Assembly (NCBI GenBank): GCA_016934645.1
Contig: JAFGSL010000596.1
Coordinates: forward strand, 1 to 14,292
Direction of reading: 5' to 3'
Length of the DNA: 14,292 nucleotides
From: Anaerolineae bacterium
Lineage (GTDB): Bacteria; Chloroflexota; Anaerolineae; B4-G1; SLSP01
Shown: in pieces, positions 7,116-14,292 of the stretch
Layout of the letters: each line of letters begins with the position of its first letter
How positions within the stretch are numbered: position 1 is the first letter of the stretch
Position numbers and translations under genes: made by a program
The notes under the pieces: generated by a model
Database searches by the model: none
What the model was told of the DNA's origin: nothing
The model's input: only the letters and a program-made list of their open reading frames with translations

Positions 7116-8291
7116 ATGAAGATTACCGATGTCGAAGTTCTGCGCATGCAGGCACACTCGGAAAAGAGTAACAACTGGCTCTTTGTCCGCATCCACACCG
7201 ACAGCGGCATCACCGGCATCGGCGAGGGGAGTTTGCAGTACAAGGATGTGGCGCTCGCCGCCGAGATTGAGAACTTTGGCGCGTACCTGCACGGCAAAGA
7301 CCCGTTCCAGATCGAGCACATTTGGACATCGCTGCACCGTCGCGTGACGTGGACGGGCGGCGCGGTGACGATGAGCGCCATCAGCGCCATCGACCTCGCG
7401 TTGTGGGACATCAAGGGCAAGGCGCTAGGCGTGCCGGTCTACGAACTTCTGGGCGGCAAAGTGCGCGACCGCGTGCCGCTGTATGCCAACGGCTGGTTCG
7501 TCGGCAAGCGCCCGTCGGCGCACGGGCCGCAAGGACAAGGCAGCGATAAGGAGATGGCGTGGTACGCCGACGGCGCAAAAGCGGCAGTGGATAAAGGCTA
7601 CAAGTGCGTCAAAGTCTATCCCTTCAACGGCGTCCAAACGATCACACCGGAGCGCATCGCGCGCGGCGTGGGCATCGTGCGCGCCATCCGCGAGGCGGTG
7701 GGGCCGAACATCGAAGTTGCTGTGGATGTGCGCCGCCGGCTCAACATCTGGAGCGCGCGCCGCATCGCCCAAAAGCTGGAGCCGCTGGACATCGCCTGGC
7801 TGGAAGAGCCGATCCTCTTCGATAATGCAGCGGCGCTGGTCGAATTCGCGCGGTCCGTCCGTGTGCCGGTGTCCACGGGCGAGGAATCGTACACGCGCTG
7901 GGAATTCCGCGAATTGCTCGAGCAAAACGCCGTCGGCATCATCCAGCCAGACATCTGCCACGCGGGCGGGATGTCGGAACTGCGCAAGATCGCGGCGATG
8001 GCGGAGACCTACTATGTGACACTCGCGCCGCACAACTCCAACGGGCCGATTTCCACCGTGGCGAGTTTGCATTTGGATATGAGTATCAACAACTGCCACA
8101 TGCAGGAATTGTTCCTCAATTCGCTGGATTTATACCAGGAGGTGCTGACAAAGCCGTTGATCATCGAGGATGGCTACGGCGCGCCGCCCGACGGCCCCGG
8201 TTGGGGCACGGATTTGGACGATGCGGTGCTGGCGCAGCACCCGCCGGTCGAGTTTACGCCAGTCGAGTCGGAACCTTATCAAGACTTCTAG
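7116..8291 (+). CDS. Enolase-superfamily sugar-acid dehydratase, D-galactonate dehydratase-like
   Basis: 391 residues: an N-terminal capping domain (MKITDVEVLRM to about 125) and a C-terminal (beta/alpha)7 barrel. Mg ligands are Asp204, Glu230 (WLEEP) and Glu256 (STGEES). The base dyad is Asp279 (IIQPDICHAGG) with His306 (LAPHNSNGP), plus Glu331 (MQELF). Spacings of 26, 26, 23, 27 and 25 match those I recall for E. coli D-galactonate dehydratase (D183, E209, E235, D258, H285, E310). That family uses a general-acid His two residues after the first Mg ligand to expel hydroxide. Here the sequence is D-V-R, so Arg206 (CGC, 7731-7733) replaces it. Expected reaction: dehydration of an aldonate such as galactonate, fuconate or mannonate to a 2-keto-3-deoxy acid. 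The substitution means altered chemistry, another acid residue, or a single-base error. An ATG at 7110 would add two residues. Confidence 0.88.
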   Translation: MKITDVEVLRMQAHSEKSNNWLFVRIHTDSGITGIGEGSLQYKDVALAAEIENFGAYLHGKDPFQIEHIWTSLHRRVTWTGGAVTMSAISAIDLALWDIKGKALGVPVYELLGGKVRDRVPLYANGWFVGKRPSAHGPQGQGSDKEMAWYADGAKAAVDKGYKCVKVYPFNGVQTITPERIARGVGIVRAIREAVGPNIEVAVDVRRRLNIWSARRIAQKLEPLDIAWLEEPILFDNAAALVEFARSVRVPVSTGEESYTRWEFRELLEQNAVGIIQPDICHAGGMSELRKIAAMAETYYVTLAPHNSNGPISTVASLHLDMSINNCHMQELFLNSLDLYQEVLTKPLIIEDGYGAPPDGPGWGTDLDDAVLAQHPPVEFTPVESEPYQDF

Positions 8292-8439
8292 CTTTGAGAG
8301 CGGAAGGAACTTTGTTCACACGCCACATAGGCAGCAATCCAATCTGTATGCCACCCCCGCGTCAGCCTGTTCTCTGGGCTTTACCCACTAGGCCACAATG
8401 TCTGAAGCAATGGGGTGGCGCTGAACCGGCGTGAATAGC

Positions 8440-8446
8440 AGGAGGT
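8440..8446 (+). promoter_or_regulatory. Strong SD site of the second dehydratase
   Basis: AGGAGGT lies 4 bases upstream of the ATG at 8451, the strongest ribosome site in the window. It ends a 159-base gap (8292-8450) in which I find no gene, terminator or convincing promoter. Confidence 0.7.
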
Positions 8447-8450
8447 ATCT

Positions 8451-9617
8451 ATGAAAATCACCGACGTCAAAACCTATGTCCTGCAGGCCGACCTCGGCGA
8501 CTACGCGTTCGGCTGGTCACAGCGCGTGGGCAACCGGCGGCAAACGGCCATCTGCGTCGTGGAGACCGACGCGGGCATCGAGGGCTACGGCGAGGCGTTC
8601 TATTTCGGCGGGCCGTCTACAATCGTCGCGCTGATGATGGAGCAGGCATTTGGGCCGCTCATTGTCGGCGCAGACCCGTTCGATACGAACGTGCTCTGGG
8701 ACCGGCTCTACAATCTGATGCGCGACCAGGGCCAGAAGGGCGTCACCATCTCCGCGTTGAGCGCCATCGACATCGCGCTGTGGGACATCAAGGGCAAAGC
8801 GCTTGGCCTGCCGGTCTACAAACTCCTCGGCGGGGCCTACCGCACGAAGGCCAAAGCCTACGCCACCGGCCTCTACGAGCCGCAAAACGTGCCGAGTATC
8901 GTGGATGCGCTGGTCGAAGAGGCGTTGGGCTACAAAGCGCAGGGTTTCGGCGGGATGAAGCTCAAGATCGGCTACGATCTCGCCACCGACGTGCGGTACG
9001 TCCGTGCCATCCGCGAGGCCATCGGGCCGGACCTGGCGCTGATGGTGGATGCGAACCACGCCTACAACGCGCCGGAGGCGATCAAGCTGGCGCAGGCGCT
9101 GGAACCGTTCGACATCACCTGGTTCGAGGAGCCGGTGCCGCCGGAAGACATCGACGGCTACGTGGAAATCCGGCGCACCACGAGCATCCCCATTGCGGGC
9201 GGCGAGTGCGAGTACACGCGCTACGGCTTCCGCGAGCTGATCCACCGCCGCGCCGTGGACGTACTCCAACCGGATATGTGCGCCACCGGCGGCTTCACCG
9301 AGATACGCAACATCGTGGCGATGGCAAGCGCAGCGAATTTGCCGGTTATCCCGCACGTCTGGGGCACAAACGTGGGCCTGGCAGCCTCGCTCCAATTCTA
9401 CGCCGCGTTGCCCAATTTCCCGGAGCGCCGCTTCCCGGCAGAACCGTGGTTCGAGTACGACCGCTCCCCCAATCCCCTGCGCGATGGCGTCAGCGTGGAG
9501 CAGTTCACGCTGGAAGACGGCTATCTGTCCATCCCTGACCGTCCCGGCTTGGGGATCACGCTGAATATGAATTTTATCTCGGAGGAGTTGACATTAGATC
9601 GGTCTCGCCAACAATAG
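8451..9617 (+). CDS. Enolase-superfamily (mandelate racemase subgroup) dehydratase or cycloisomerase
   Basis: 388 residues with a capping domain (1 to about 130) and a barrel. It has the full mandelate-racemase-subgroup set: KLK at 170-172 (Lys172 as one base), Mg ligands Asp200 (MVDAN), Glu226 (WFEEP) and Glu252 (AGGECE), and the His302/Asp275 dyad (VLQPDMC, IPHVWGTNVG). It abstracts the proton next to a carboxylate. Known outcomes include dehydration of fuconate, rhamnonate or galactarate, and cycloisomerisation of 3,6-anhydro-L-galactonate. The last is notable because the next gene is GH117-like. It is cytosolic. It is a paralogue of the 7116 gene (both start MKITDV and share SAIDxALWDIKGKALG) but belongs to a different subgroup, since the 7116 gene lacks the KxK base in the same context. 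The substrate is not determinable by eye. It is preceded by a strong SD and followed by a repeat-bearing spacer. Confidence 0.88.
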   Translation: MKITDVKTYVLQADLGDYAFGWSQRVGNRRQTAICVVETDAGIEGYGEAFYFGGPSTIVALMMEQAFGPLIVGADPFDTNVLWDRLYNLMRDQGQKGVTISALSAIDIALWDIKGKALGLPVYKLLGGAYRTKAKAYATGLYEPQNVPSIVDALVEEALGYKAQGFGGMKLKIGYDLATDVRYVRAIREAIGPDLALMVDANHAYNAPEAIKLAQALEPFDITWFEEPVPPEDIDGYVEIRRTTSIPIAGGECEYTRYGFRELIHRRAVDVLQPDMCATGGFTEIRNIVAMASAANLPVIPHVWGTNVGLAASLQFYAALPNFPERRFPAEPWFEYDRSPNPLRDGVSVEQFTLEDGYLSIPDRPGLGITLNMNFISEELTLDRSRQQ

Positions 9618-9627
9618 CGAACATCTC

Positions 9628-9695
9628 GCGCAGAGCCGCAAAGGCGCAGAGTTTTTTGGGATTTTTGATTTGCTGATTTGGTGATTTTGTGTTTT
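9628..9695 (+). repeat. Intergenic GCGCAGAG / TGATTT repeat element
   Basis: GCGCAGAG occurs at 9628-9635 and 9644-9651 with CCGCAAAG between them. This is followed by a T-rich tract with three copies of TGATTT at 9666, 9674 and 9682, an exact 8-base period. Similar strings are dispersed in intergenic DNA of several bacterial phyla, as I recall, with no known function. It fills most of the 91-base gap before the GH117-like gene, leaving the SD GAGGGAG (9697-9703) intact. Confidence 0.65.
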
Positions 9696-9708
9696 CGAGG
9701 GAGTACAA

Positions 9709-10935
9709 ATGAAGACAACTAATACTGGAAATTCGACCGGAGCTTTCTTCCCCTACAAAACTCCGCTGGAAAAGCCCGACATCCCCCTGAGCCAGGCGAT
9801 GGAACGCGCCTACACGCACTACAGCGGCCCCGACCGGTGGTGGAACGAGCTATTCACGCAGTTCCGGTACACGCCGCTGAAAGGGCTGGACTACAACAAC
9901 GGCGACGGCGAACCATCGGGAGATGGCACGCTCACGCGCCGCGATCCCAGCAAGGTGATCAAGGCCAACGGCAAGTACTACGTCTGGTACACCCATCGCC
10001 ACACGCCCGCGCCGCCACGCGGCGCGAAATACGGCTCGGATGTGAACCCGTCGACCGACTGGGACCTGGCGGAGATCTGGTACGCCACCAGCGAGGATGG
10101 CTTCGTATGGGAAGAACAGGGTGTCGCCGTGCCACGCCCGCCCAAGCCACATCCGGGCTGGCGCTCGGTCTCGACGCCGGACGTCCTGTACTGGAAGGGC
10201 AAGTACTACCTCTACTACCAGGGCTTCCTGGAGATGTCGGGCACGCGCGGCGACGATTGCCCCGTCGCGGTCTCGTGGGCCGATTCGCCCGACGGTCCGT
10301 GGACGCCGGCGCACCAGATCGTCATTCCCAACGGACCACCCGGCGCGTGGGATCAGTATTCCATCCACGACCCCTACCCGCTGATCTACAAAGGCAAAAT
10401 CTATCTGTACTACAAATCGGACACCAACGGCGCGGGGCAGTATGTCCGCCTGCTGGGCCTGGCGACGGCGGACGATCCGCTGGGGCCATTCGAAAAATGC
10501 CCGCTGAATCCGGTGCTGAACTCCGGGCATGAGACGGGACTGTTCCCCTTCAGGAGCGGGGTCGCGGCGCTGGCAATCCGCCACGGCAACGAGCACAACA
10601 CCATCCAGTTTGCACCGGACGGCGTCAACTTTGCGCCTGCCGCCGCCGTGAGCCTGATGCCCATCGCGCCCGGTCCCTACGTACCCGATGCCTTCACCGA
10701 TACGGACGACGGGCAGGGCATCACCTGGGGCCTGTGCCACATCACCAATGTCGGCACACCGGAGACTGACCACAGCATCCTGGCCCGCTTCGACTGCGAT
10801 CTGCGCCAGGGCGACCATCACCCCTGGACGCGGGAATCGGAGCATTTTTGGCCGCCGGAGGTCTACTTCCGCAGCGGGCTAAGCGCGGAGGCGCGTGCCG
10901 AGCGGGAGCAGATGGCACGGGAAGATTTGGGCTGA
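9709..10935 (+). CDS. GH117-like glycosidase (3,6-anhydro-L-galactosidase family)
   Basis: 408 residues with the five-bladed beta-propeller patterns of GH117 and its GH43 relatives: RRDPSKVIKANGKYYVWYT at 77-95, EIWYATSEDGFVWEEQG at 122-138, STPDVLYWKGKYYLYYQG at 155-172, SIHDPYPLIYKGKIYLYYK at 218-236. Asp79, Asp221, His274 and Glu275 (SGHETGLFPF) match, in order and approximate spacing, the catalytic Asp/Asp/His-Glu set I recall for GH117 enzymes (Asp90, Asp245, His302, Glu303). GH117 members release 3,6-anhydro-L-galactose from neoagaro-oligosaccharides, but many branches are uncharacterised. There is no signal peptide, so it acts in the cytosol. GAGGGAG lies 5 bases before the ATG. Neighbouring enolase-superfamily enzymes could process the released sugar after oxidation. 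A related propeller glycosidase with another substrate remains possible. Confidence 0.78.
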   Translation: MKTTNTGNSTGAFFPYKTPLEKPDIPLSQAMERAYTHYSGPDRWWNELFTQFRYTPLKGLDYNNGDGEPSGDGTLTRRDPSKVIKANGKYYVWYTHRHTPAPPRGAKYGSDVNPSTDWDLAEIWYATSEDGFVWEEQGVAVPRPPKPHPGWRSVSTPDVLYWKGKYYLYYQGFLEMSGTRGDDCPVAVSWADSPDGPWTPAHQIVIPNGPPGAWDQYSIHDPYPLIYKGKIYLYYKSDTNGAGQYVRLLGLATADDPLGPFEKCPLNPVLNSGHETGLFPFRSGVAALAIRHGNEHNTIQFAPDGVNFAPAAAVSLMPIAPGPYVPDAFTDTDDGQGITWGLCHITNVGTPETDHSILARFDCDLRQGDHHPWTRESEHFWPPEVYFRSGLSAEARAEREQMAREDLG

Positions 10936-10955
10936 TGCATAAAACGTGAGGGGTG

Positions 10956-12893
10956 ATGAAAAAAAGAGCCAGGTTTCTATTCTCGCTAGTTGTTCTAGGC
11001 GTTGTATTGACATCATGTTATGCTATAACTTCTGATACCGATGAGACCGCCACCCCAGAGGCAGCGGAAATCACTGAACTCAGTCCCACAGCAGAGGAAA
11101 AGACCGCTACGGCTACAGTAGAACCGGAGCCAACGGTAGAACCTCAAAATTCTCAGAATACCGGAGATACCATGCAAGCATCAGAAGACAACACCACTAC
11201 GTTTGATCCGAATTTCTACATTTTCCTATGTTTTGGACAGTCGAACATGGAAGGCGTCCCCCCTATCGAGGTGCAAGACCGGACGGTGGATCCCCGCTTT
11301 CAGGTTTTACAGTCGTTGAATTGTCCCAATCTCAGAAAAAACAAGAATACCTGGTATACGGCCGTGCCACCGCTCACCCAATGCTGGTCGGGACTTTCGC
11401 CTGCCGACTATTTTGGCAGGACGATGGTGGAAAACCTGCCCGATACCATCAAGGTCGGGGTGATTAACGTGGCGGTTGGCGGATGCGACATTCGGCTATT
11501 CGACAAGGACCTGTATCAAGACTACGATGCGACTTACGAAGATGACTGGTTTGTCACTAAAATCAAGGCCTATGGTGGAAATCCCTATCAATATCTTATC
11601 GACCTGGCCAAGCTGGCGCAGCAGCGCGGCGTCATCAAGGGCATCCTGCTGCACCAGGGCGAAACCAACACCGGGGATCCGCAATGGCCCGCCTACGTCA
11701 ACAAAATCCATAACGATATATTGACCGACCTTTCCCTCGACGCCGAATCCGTGCCCTTGTTAGCCGGAGAAGTCGTAGGGGCGGACCAGGGCGGATGCTG
11801 CGCCGCCATGAACCCCATCATCGCCACATTGCCGGATACGATTCCAACGGCGCACGTGATCTCTTCGCAGGGGTGTACGGCCCAAGACGAGGCGCACTTC
11901 GATTCGGTAGGTATCAGAGAACTAGGCAGGCGATATGCAGTGACAATGTTATCGTTAATGGGCTACGAAGTCAGCGAACCGGAAAGTTCCACGACCGGGT
12001 TCAAAACCTTGGACTACCTCTACAGTATTTCGGGAGAAAGAACGCTTGCCGGGCAGCACAACCGCGAGCCTAATGCCCAACCGGCGCTGTGGACGGAGTA
12101 TATCAAAGAGACAACCGGTAAATATCCCGCCCTGTGGAGTGGTGATTTCTTGTTCCAACAAGAGAATATCGATGATCGCTGGACGATGATCTATGAAGCC
12201 GAAAGACAATGGAATAACGGCGCTGTCATCAACCTGATGTGGCATGCCTGCCCACCCGACGAGGGCGAGCCTTGTGATTGGGATCCGGGTGTGCTCAACG
12301 CCCCGTTGGATGATGAACAGTGGGAGGCGTTGTTGACCGACGGGACCGACCTCAATGCACGCTGGAAAACCCGGATGGATGACATCGCCGTTTATCTCCA
12401 GTATCTGGAAGATAAAGGGGTGGAAGTCCTGTTCAGGCCCTTACATGAAATGAATCAGGGAAAATTCTGGTGGGGTGGCCGGCCGGGGCCGGAGGGCACC
12501 GCCAAACTATACCGTTATGTTCACGATTATTTCACGCAGGTCAAGGGACTGTCCAACCTCATCTGGGTCTGGGATATGCAAGACCTGAGCCGGGGTTTCG
12601 AAGACTATAATCCTGGCGATGACTATTGGGATGTGTTTGCTTTTGACATTTATGATCAGGGCTTCAATTCATCCTGGTATATGTACATTCTGCCCATCGT
12701 CGGCGACAAACCGATAGCGATTGGCGAATGTGCCAAATTACCCAGTTCCGCCGTTTTAGCCTCGCAGCCCAGATGGGTCTTCTTCATGCCCTGGGCCGAA
12801 CTGGTGAAGGCCGCCAATTCAACGGAGGCCATCCAGACGCTTTACAATAACCCGCGCATCATCACACGCGATGAAATGCCCGGTTGGAAATAG
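10956..12893 (+). CDS. Secreted lipoprotein: CE6-like esterase fused to GH26 beta-mannanase
   Basis: 645 residues. A lipoprotein signal (basic start, hydrophobic core, lipobox LTSC, Cys21) is followed by a Thr/Glu/Pro-rich linker to about residue 80. The first catalytic domain (about 84-335) is SGNH/CE6-like: FLCFGQSNMEG with Ser96, LHQGETNTGD, and DEAHFDSVG with Asp311/His314 as the catalytic pair. It should remove acetyl groups from polysaccharide. The second (about 350-645) is GH26: INLMWHAC, the acid/base Glu498 in RPLHEMNQGKFWWGG, NLIWVW, and the nucleophile Glu591 in PIAIGE, which predicts endo-beta-1,4-mannan cleavage. Many cysteines suggest disulfides outside the cytosol. It is the only exported protein in the window and would do the first attack on acetylated mannan-type polymer. 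Base composition looks more AT-rich than its neighbours, hinting at separate acquisition. A GTG at 10953 is an alternative start, and the SD (AGGGG) is very close to either. Confidence 0.88.
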   Translation: MKKRARFLFSLVVLGVVLTSCYAITSDTDETATPEAAEITELSPTAEEKTATATVEPEPTVEPQNSQNTGDTMQASEDNTTTFDPNFYIFLCFGQSNMEGVPPIEVQDRTVDPRFQVLQSLNCPNLRKNKNTWYTAVPPLTQCWSGLSPADYFGRTMVENLPDTIKVGVINVAVGGCDIRLFDKDLYQDYDATYEDDWFVTKIKAYGGNPYQYLIDLAKLAQQRGVIKGILLHQGETNTGDPQWPAYVNKIHNDILTDLSLDAESVPLLAGEVVGADQGGCCAAMNPIIATLPDTIPTAHVISSQGCTAQDEAHFDSVGIRELGRRYAVTMLSLMGYEVSEPESSTTGFKTLDYLYSISGERTLAGQHNREPNAQPALWTEYIKETTGKYPALWSGDFLFQQENIDDRWTMIYEAERQWNNGAVINLMWHACPPDEGEPCDWDPGVLNAPLDDEQWEALLTDGTDLNARWKTRMDDIAVYLQYLEDKGVEVLFRPLHEMNQGKFWWGGRPGPEGTAKLYRYVHDYFTQVKGLSNLIWVWDMQDLSRGFEDYNPGDDYWDVFAFDIYDQGFNSSWYMYILPIVGDKPIAIGECAKLPSSAVLASQPRWVFFMPWAELVKAANSTEAIQTLYNNPRIITRDEMPGWK

Positions 12894-12911
12894 CGCATAA
12901 GAGAGGTATGT

Positions 12912-13685
12912 ATGTACATTTCTGCAAGAACCCAGATGTTCCACCGCTATTCGGCCCTGGAATCGTTGGCCGTCATCAAGCAACTGGGCTTCGATGGCGT
13001 CGAAATCGGCTTTTTGCGCGCCGACTGGTCGATGATCCCGCCGGATGAGATGCCCGTCGCCGCGATCCGCGAGCGCCTGGCACAGCTCGATCTCGGCCCG
13101 AACGCGGTGAGCATGCACAGCGACTACATCTTCGATGACGGCATCCTGGCGCGCATCAAAGAGACGATCCCCGTGGTGCGCGACTTTGGAACGCGCATCT
13201 TTATCATCAACGGGGCGAAGAAGCGCACCGGCGACGCCGCCGAATGGCAGTTGATGATCGAGCGCACCCACGCACTGGTCGAGGTCGCCGAAACGCACGA
13301 CGTGGTGCTGGCGCTGGAATTCGAGCCGGACTTCGTCGTTGGCTCAACGGCGGACTTGCTGCGGCTGTTCGCCGCAGTCCCCTCGCCCAACCTCGCCGCC
13401 AACCTCGACATCGGCCACGTCTTCCTCTGCGATCCCGATCCGCTGGACGCCATCACCCAGGTCGGCGAGAAGATCGTCCACTGCCACATCGAGGATATGC
13501 CCGCGGGCAAACACGACCATCGCCTGCCCGGCGAGGGCGACATGGACCTCGGCGCGTACATCCGGGCGCTGCGCGACGTCGGCTTCGACGGCGCGATGGC
13601 GCTCGACCTCTACGCCTACGACTACGAGGCCATCGCCAAAGAGACGGTGGCATTGCTGCACACGCTCATCGAGGAAAACACGTGA
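12912..13685 (+). CDS. Sugar-phosphate isomerase/epimerase-type TIM barrel protein
   Basis: 257 residues of the AP-endonuclease-2/xylose-isomerase-like TIM barrel, the usual size. Likely metal ligands are Glu136 (LALEFEPD), Asp166 (NLDIGH), His192 (HCHIED) and Asp232 (ALDLY), the order seen in ketose 3-epimerases, though a Glu is more usual in the last place. LPGEGDMDLGAYIRALRDVGFDG at 205-227 is a family hallmark. Relatives include ketose epimerases, hydroxypyruvate isomerases, inosose dehydratases and many sugar-locus proteins of unknown role. In this setting a cytosolic isomerase or epimerase for a keto sugar is likely, but the substrate cannot be named. The start is the ATG at 12912 with GAGAGG at 12901-12906. 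Another ATG at 12908 is out of frame. It begins 18 bases after the lipoprotein stop, consistent with one operon. Confidence 0.8.
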   Translation: MYISARTQMFHRYSALESLAVIKQLGFDGVEIGFLRADWSMIPPDEMPVAAIRERLAQLDLGPNAVSMHSDYIFDDGILARIKETIPVVRDFGTRIFIINGAKKRTGDAAEWQLMIERTHALVEVAETHDVVLALEFEPDFVVGSTADLLRLFAAVPSPNLAANLDIGHVFLCDPDPLDAITQVGEKIVHCHIEDMPAGKHDHRLPGEGDMDLGAYIRALRDVGFDGAMALDLYAYDYEAIAKETVALLHTLIEENT

Positions 13686-13754
13686 CGACTATCGTTACTG
13701 AATGTCATTATGGACGATACGAAATGGAATGGATTTGGAAAAATGCGTAAAATG

Positions 13755-13760
13755 AAGGAG
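13755..13760 (+). promoter_or_regulatory. SD site that fixes the GTG start of the reductase
   Basis: AAGGAG lies 8 bases before GTG at 13769. The reading frame from that GTG begins directly with the first beta-hairpin of an aldo/keto reductase (MEKRKIGTTDIEV), so GTG is the start. Confidence 0.75.
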
Positions 13761-13768
13761 ACTCGGCT

Positions 13769-14292
13769 GTGGAAAAGCGCAAAATAGGAACTACGGACAT
13801 CGAAGTCACCCCTGTTGGCCTGGGCGGCTGGCCAATGGGTCCAGACTACTGGGGACAATGCGATGATGCGGACTCGATCCGTACCATCCACAAAGCACTG
13901 GACATCGGCATTAATTTCGTCGATACCGCGCCAGCCTACAGCCACGGCCATTCGGAAGAAGTGGTCGGCAAAGGGTTGGCCGGACGCCGGGAGAATGTCA
14001 TCCTCTCGACCAAAGTCTTTGCGGTACCGAACATAATCCGGCAATCCCTGGAAGAATCTCTACATCGCCTGCAAACGGACTACGTGGACCTCTTCTTCGT
14101 CCACTGGCCGAATCGCAGCCAGCCCCTGGCAGAGGTGATGGAAATCCTCGAAGCGTTGCGCCGCGAGGGACGCATCCGCGCCATCGGCGTCTCTAACTTC
14201 ACGGCGGAGATGATGGCAATGGCATCCCGGTACGGTACCGTGGACGTCGTCCAGCCGCCATACAACCTCATCTGGCGCTTCATCGAGGATGA
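13769..14292 (+). CDS. Aldo/keto reductase, N-terminal part
   Basis: Open from GTG at 13769 to the window end (174 full codons), so the C-terminal part lies outside. Translation starts MEKRKIGTTDIEVTPVGLGG and shows the aldo/keto reductase tetrad: Asp52 and Tyr57 (FVDTAPAYSHGHSE), Lys82 (LSTKVF) and His112 (FFVHWP). GRIRAIGVSNF near 133-143 is the second family signature. These NAD(P)H-dependent barrel enzymes interconvert aldehydes or ketones and alcohols. Relatives include L-fucose/L-galactose 1-dehydrogenases as well as general reductases. In this cluster it could oxidise the sugar released by GH29 to a lactone ahead of the dehydratases. That role is inferred, and the cofactor-binding end is not visible. 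It starts 83 bases after the TIM-barrel gene, in a gap with nothing else recognisable. Confidence 0.9.
   Translation, partial: MEKRKIGTTDIEVTPVGLGGWPMGPDYWGQCDDADSIRTIHKALDIGINFVDTAPAYSHGHSEEVVGKGLAGRRENVILSTKVFAVPNIIRQSLEESLHRLQTDYVDLFFVHWPNRSQPLAEVMEILEALRREGRIRAIGVSNFTAEMMAMASRYGTVDVVQPPYNLIWRFIED

Noticed and set aside
8378..8396. tRNA D-arm-like string on the minus strand (GTGGCCTAGTGGGTAAAGC)
   Set aside because: No anticodon stem, T-arm with GTTCRANYC-type loop, or paired acceptor ends could be built around it on either strand.
8517..9395. Minus-strand open frame (292 codons) opposite the second dehydratase
   Set aside because: Arg/His/Val-rich composition with no motif, and it lies entirely within a gene with intact enolase-superfamily residues.
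9850..10845. Long minus-strand open frame (331 codons) opposite the GH117-like gene
   Set aside because: The protein has no recognisable motif. The + strand frame carries clear family motifs and catalytic residues, so this is a shadow of GC-rich coding DNA.
13709..13786. Small + strand ORF in the gap before the aldo/keto reductase
   Set aside because: It has no SD, overlaps the real SD and start of the reductase in another frame, and its short peptide is featureless.

Overview
The window is a single co-oriented carbohydrate-utilisation locus: every supported gene is on the + strand. It is moderately GC-rich bacterial DNA with clear Shine-Dalgarno (SD) sites, a consensus sigma70-type promoter and a LacI-family regulator. 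No taxonomic marker is present. The hairpin-forming GTAGACAGTAGAC-type intergenic repeat and the GCGCAGAG/TGATTT repeat remind me of filamentous Chloroflexota genomes, but that is a low-confidence impression.

Layout. 1-312: 3' end of an FGGY sugar kinase, closed by a rho-independent terminator. 374-417: a near-perfect promoter whose -10 is overlapped by an 18-bp perfect palindromic LacI-type operator. 441-1448: the LacI-family regulator. 1467-2882: GH29 alpha-L-fucosidase/alpha-L-galactosidase, coupled by TAATG to a formylglycine-type sulfatase (2882-4285). 4337-5401: a GDP-mannose 3,5-epimerase-like enzyme with the full catalytic set. 5414-5468: a long hairpin. 5478-6269: a short GHMP sugar kinase. 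6266-7105: a tandem two-domain nucleotidyltransferase with a dead first domain. 7116-8291 and 8451-9617: two enolase-superfamily sugar-acid dehydratases. 9709-10935: a GH117-like glycosidase. 10956-12893: a secreted lipoprotein fusing a CE6-like esterase to a GH26 mannanase. 12912-13685: a sugar-phosphate isomerase/epimerase-type TIM barrel. 13769-end: an aldo/keto reductase running off the window.

How they may work together (inference). The lipoprotein would deacetylate and cut mannan-type polysaccharide outside the cell. GH29, the sulfatase and GH117 have no signal peptides and would trim imported, sulfated oligosaccharides in the cytosol. The sugars these families release (L-fucose, L-galactose, 3,6-anhydro-L-galactose) could be oxidised by the aldo/keto reductase and dehydrated by the enolase-superfamily enzymes. 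The most unusual part is the epimerase-kinase-nucleotidyltransferase block. It looks like a nucleotide-sugar salvage or interconversion module inside a catabolic operon, and could link L-galactose to the GDP-mannose pool. One dehydratase keeps every catalytic residue of D-galactonate dehydratase except the general-acid His, which is Arg.

No tRNA, rRNA, CRISPR array, insertion sequence or transporter was found. No gene-free stretch exceeds 300 bases.
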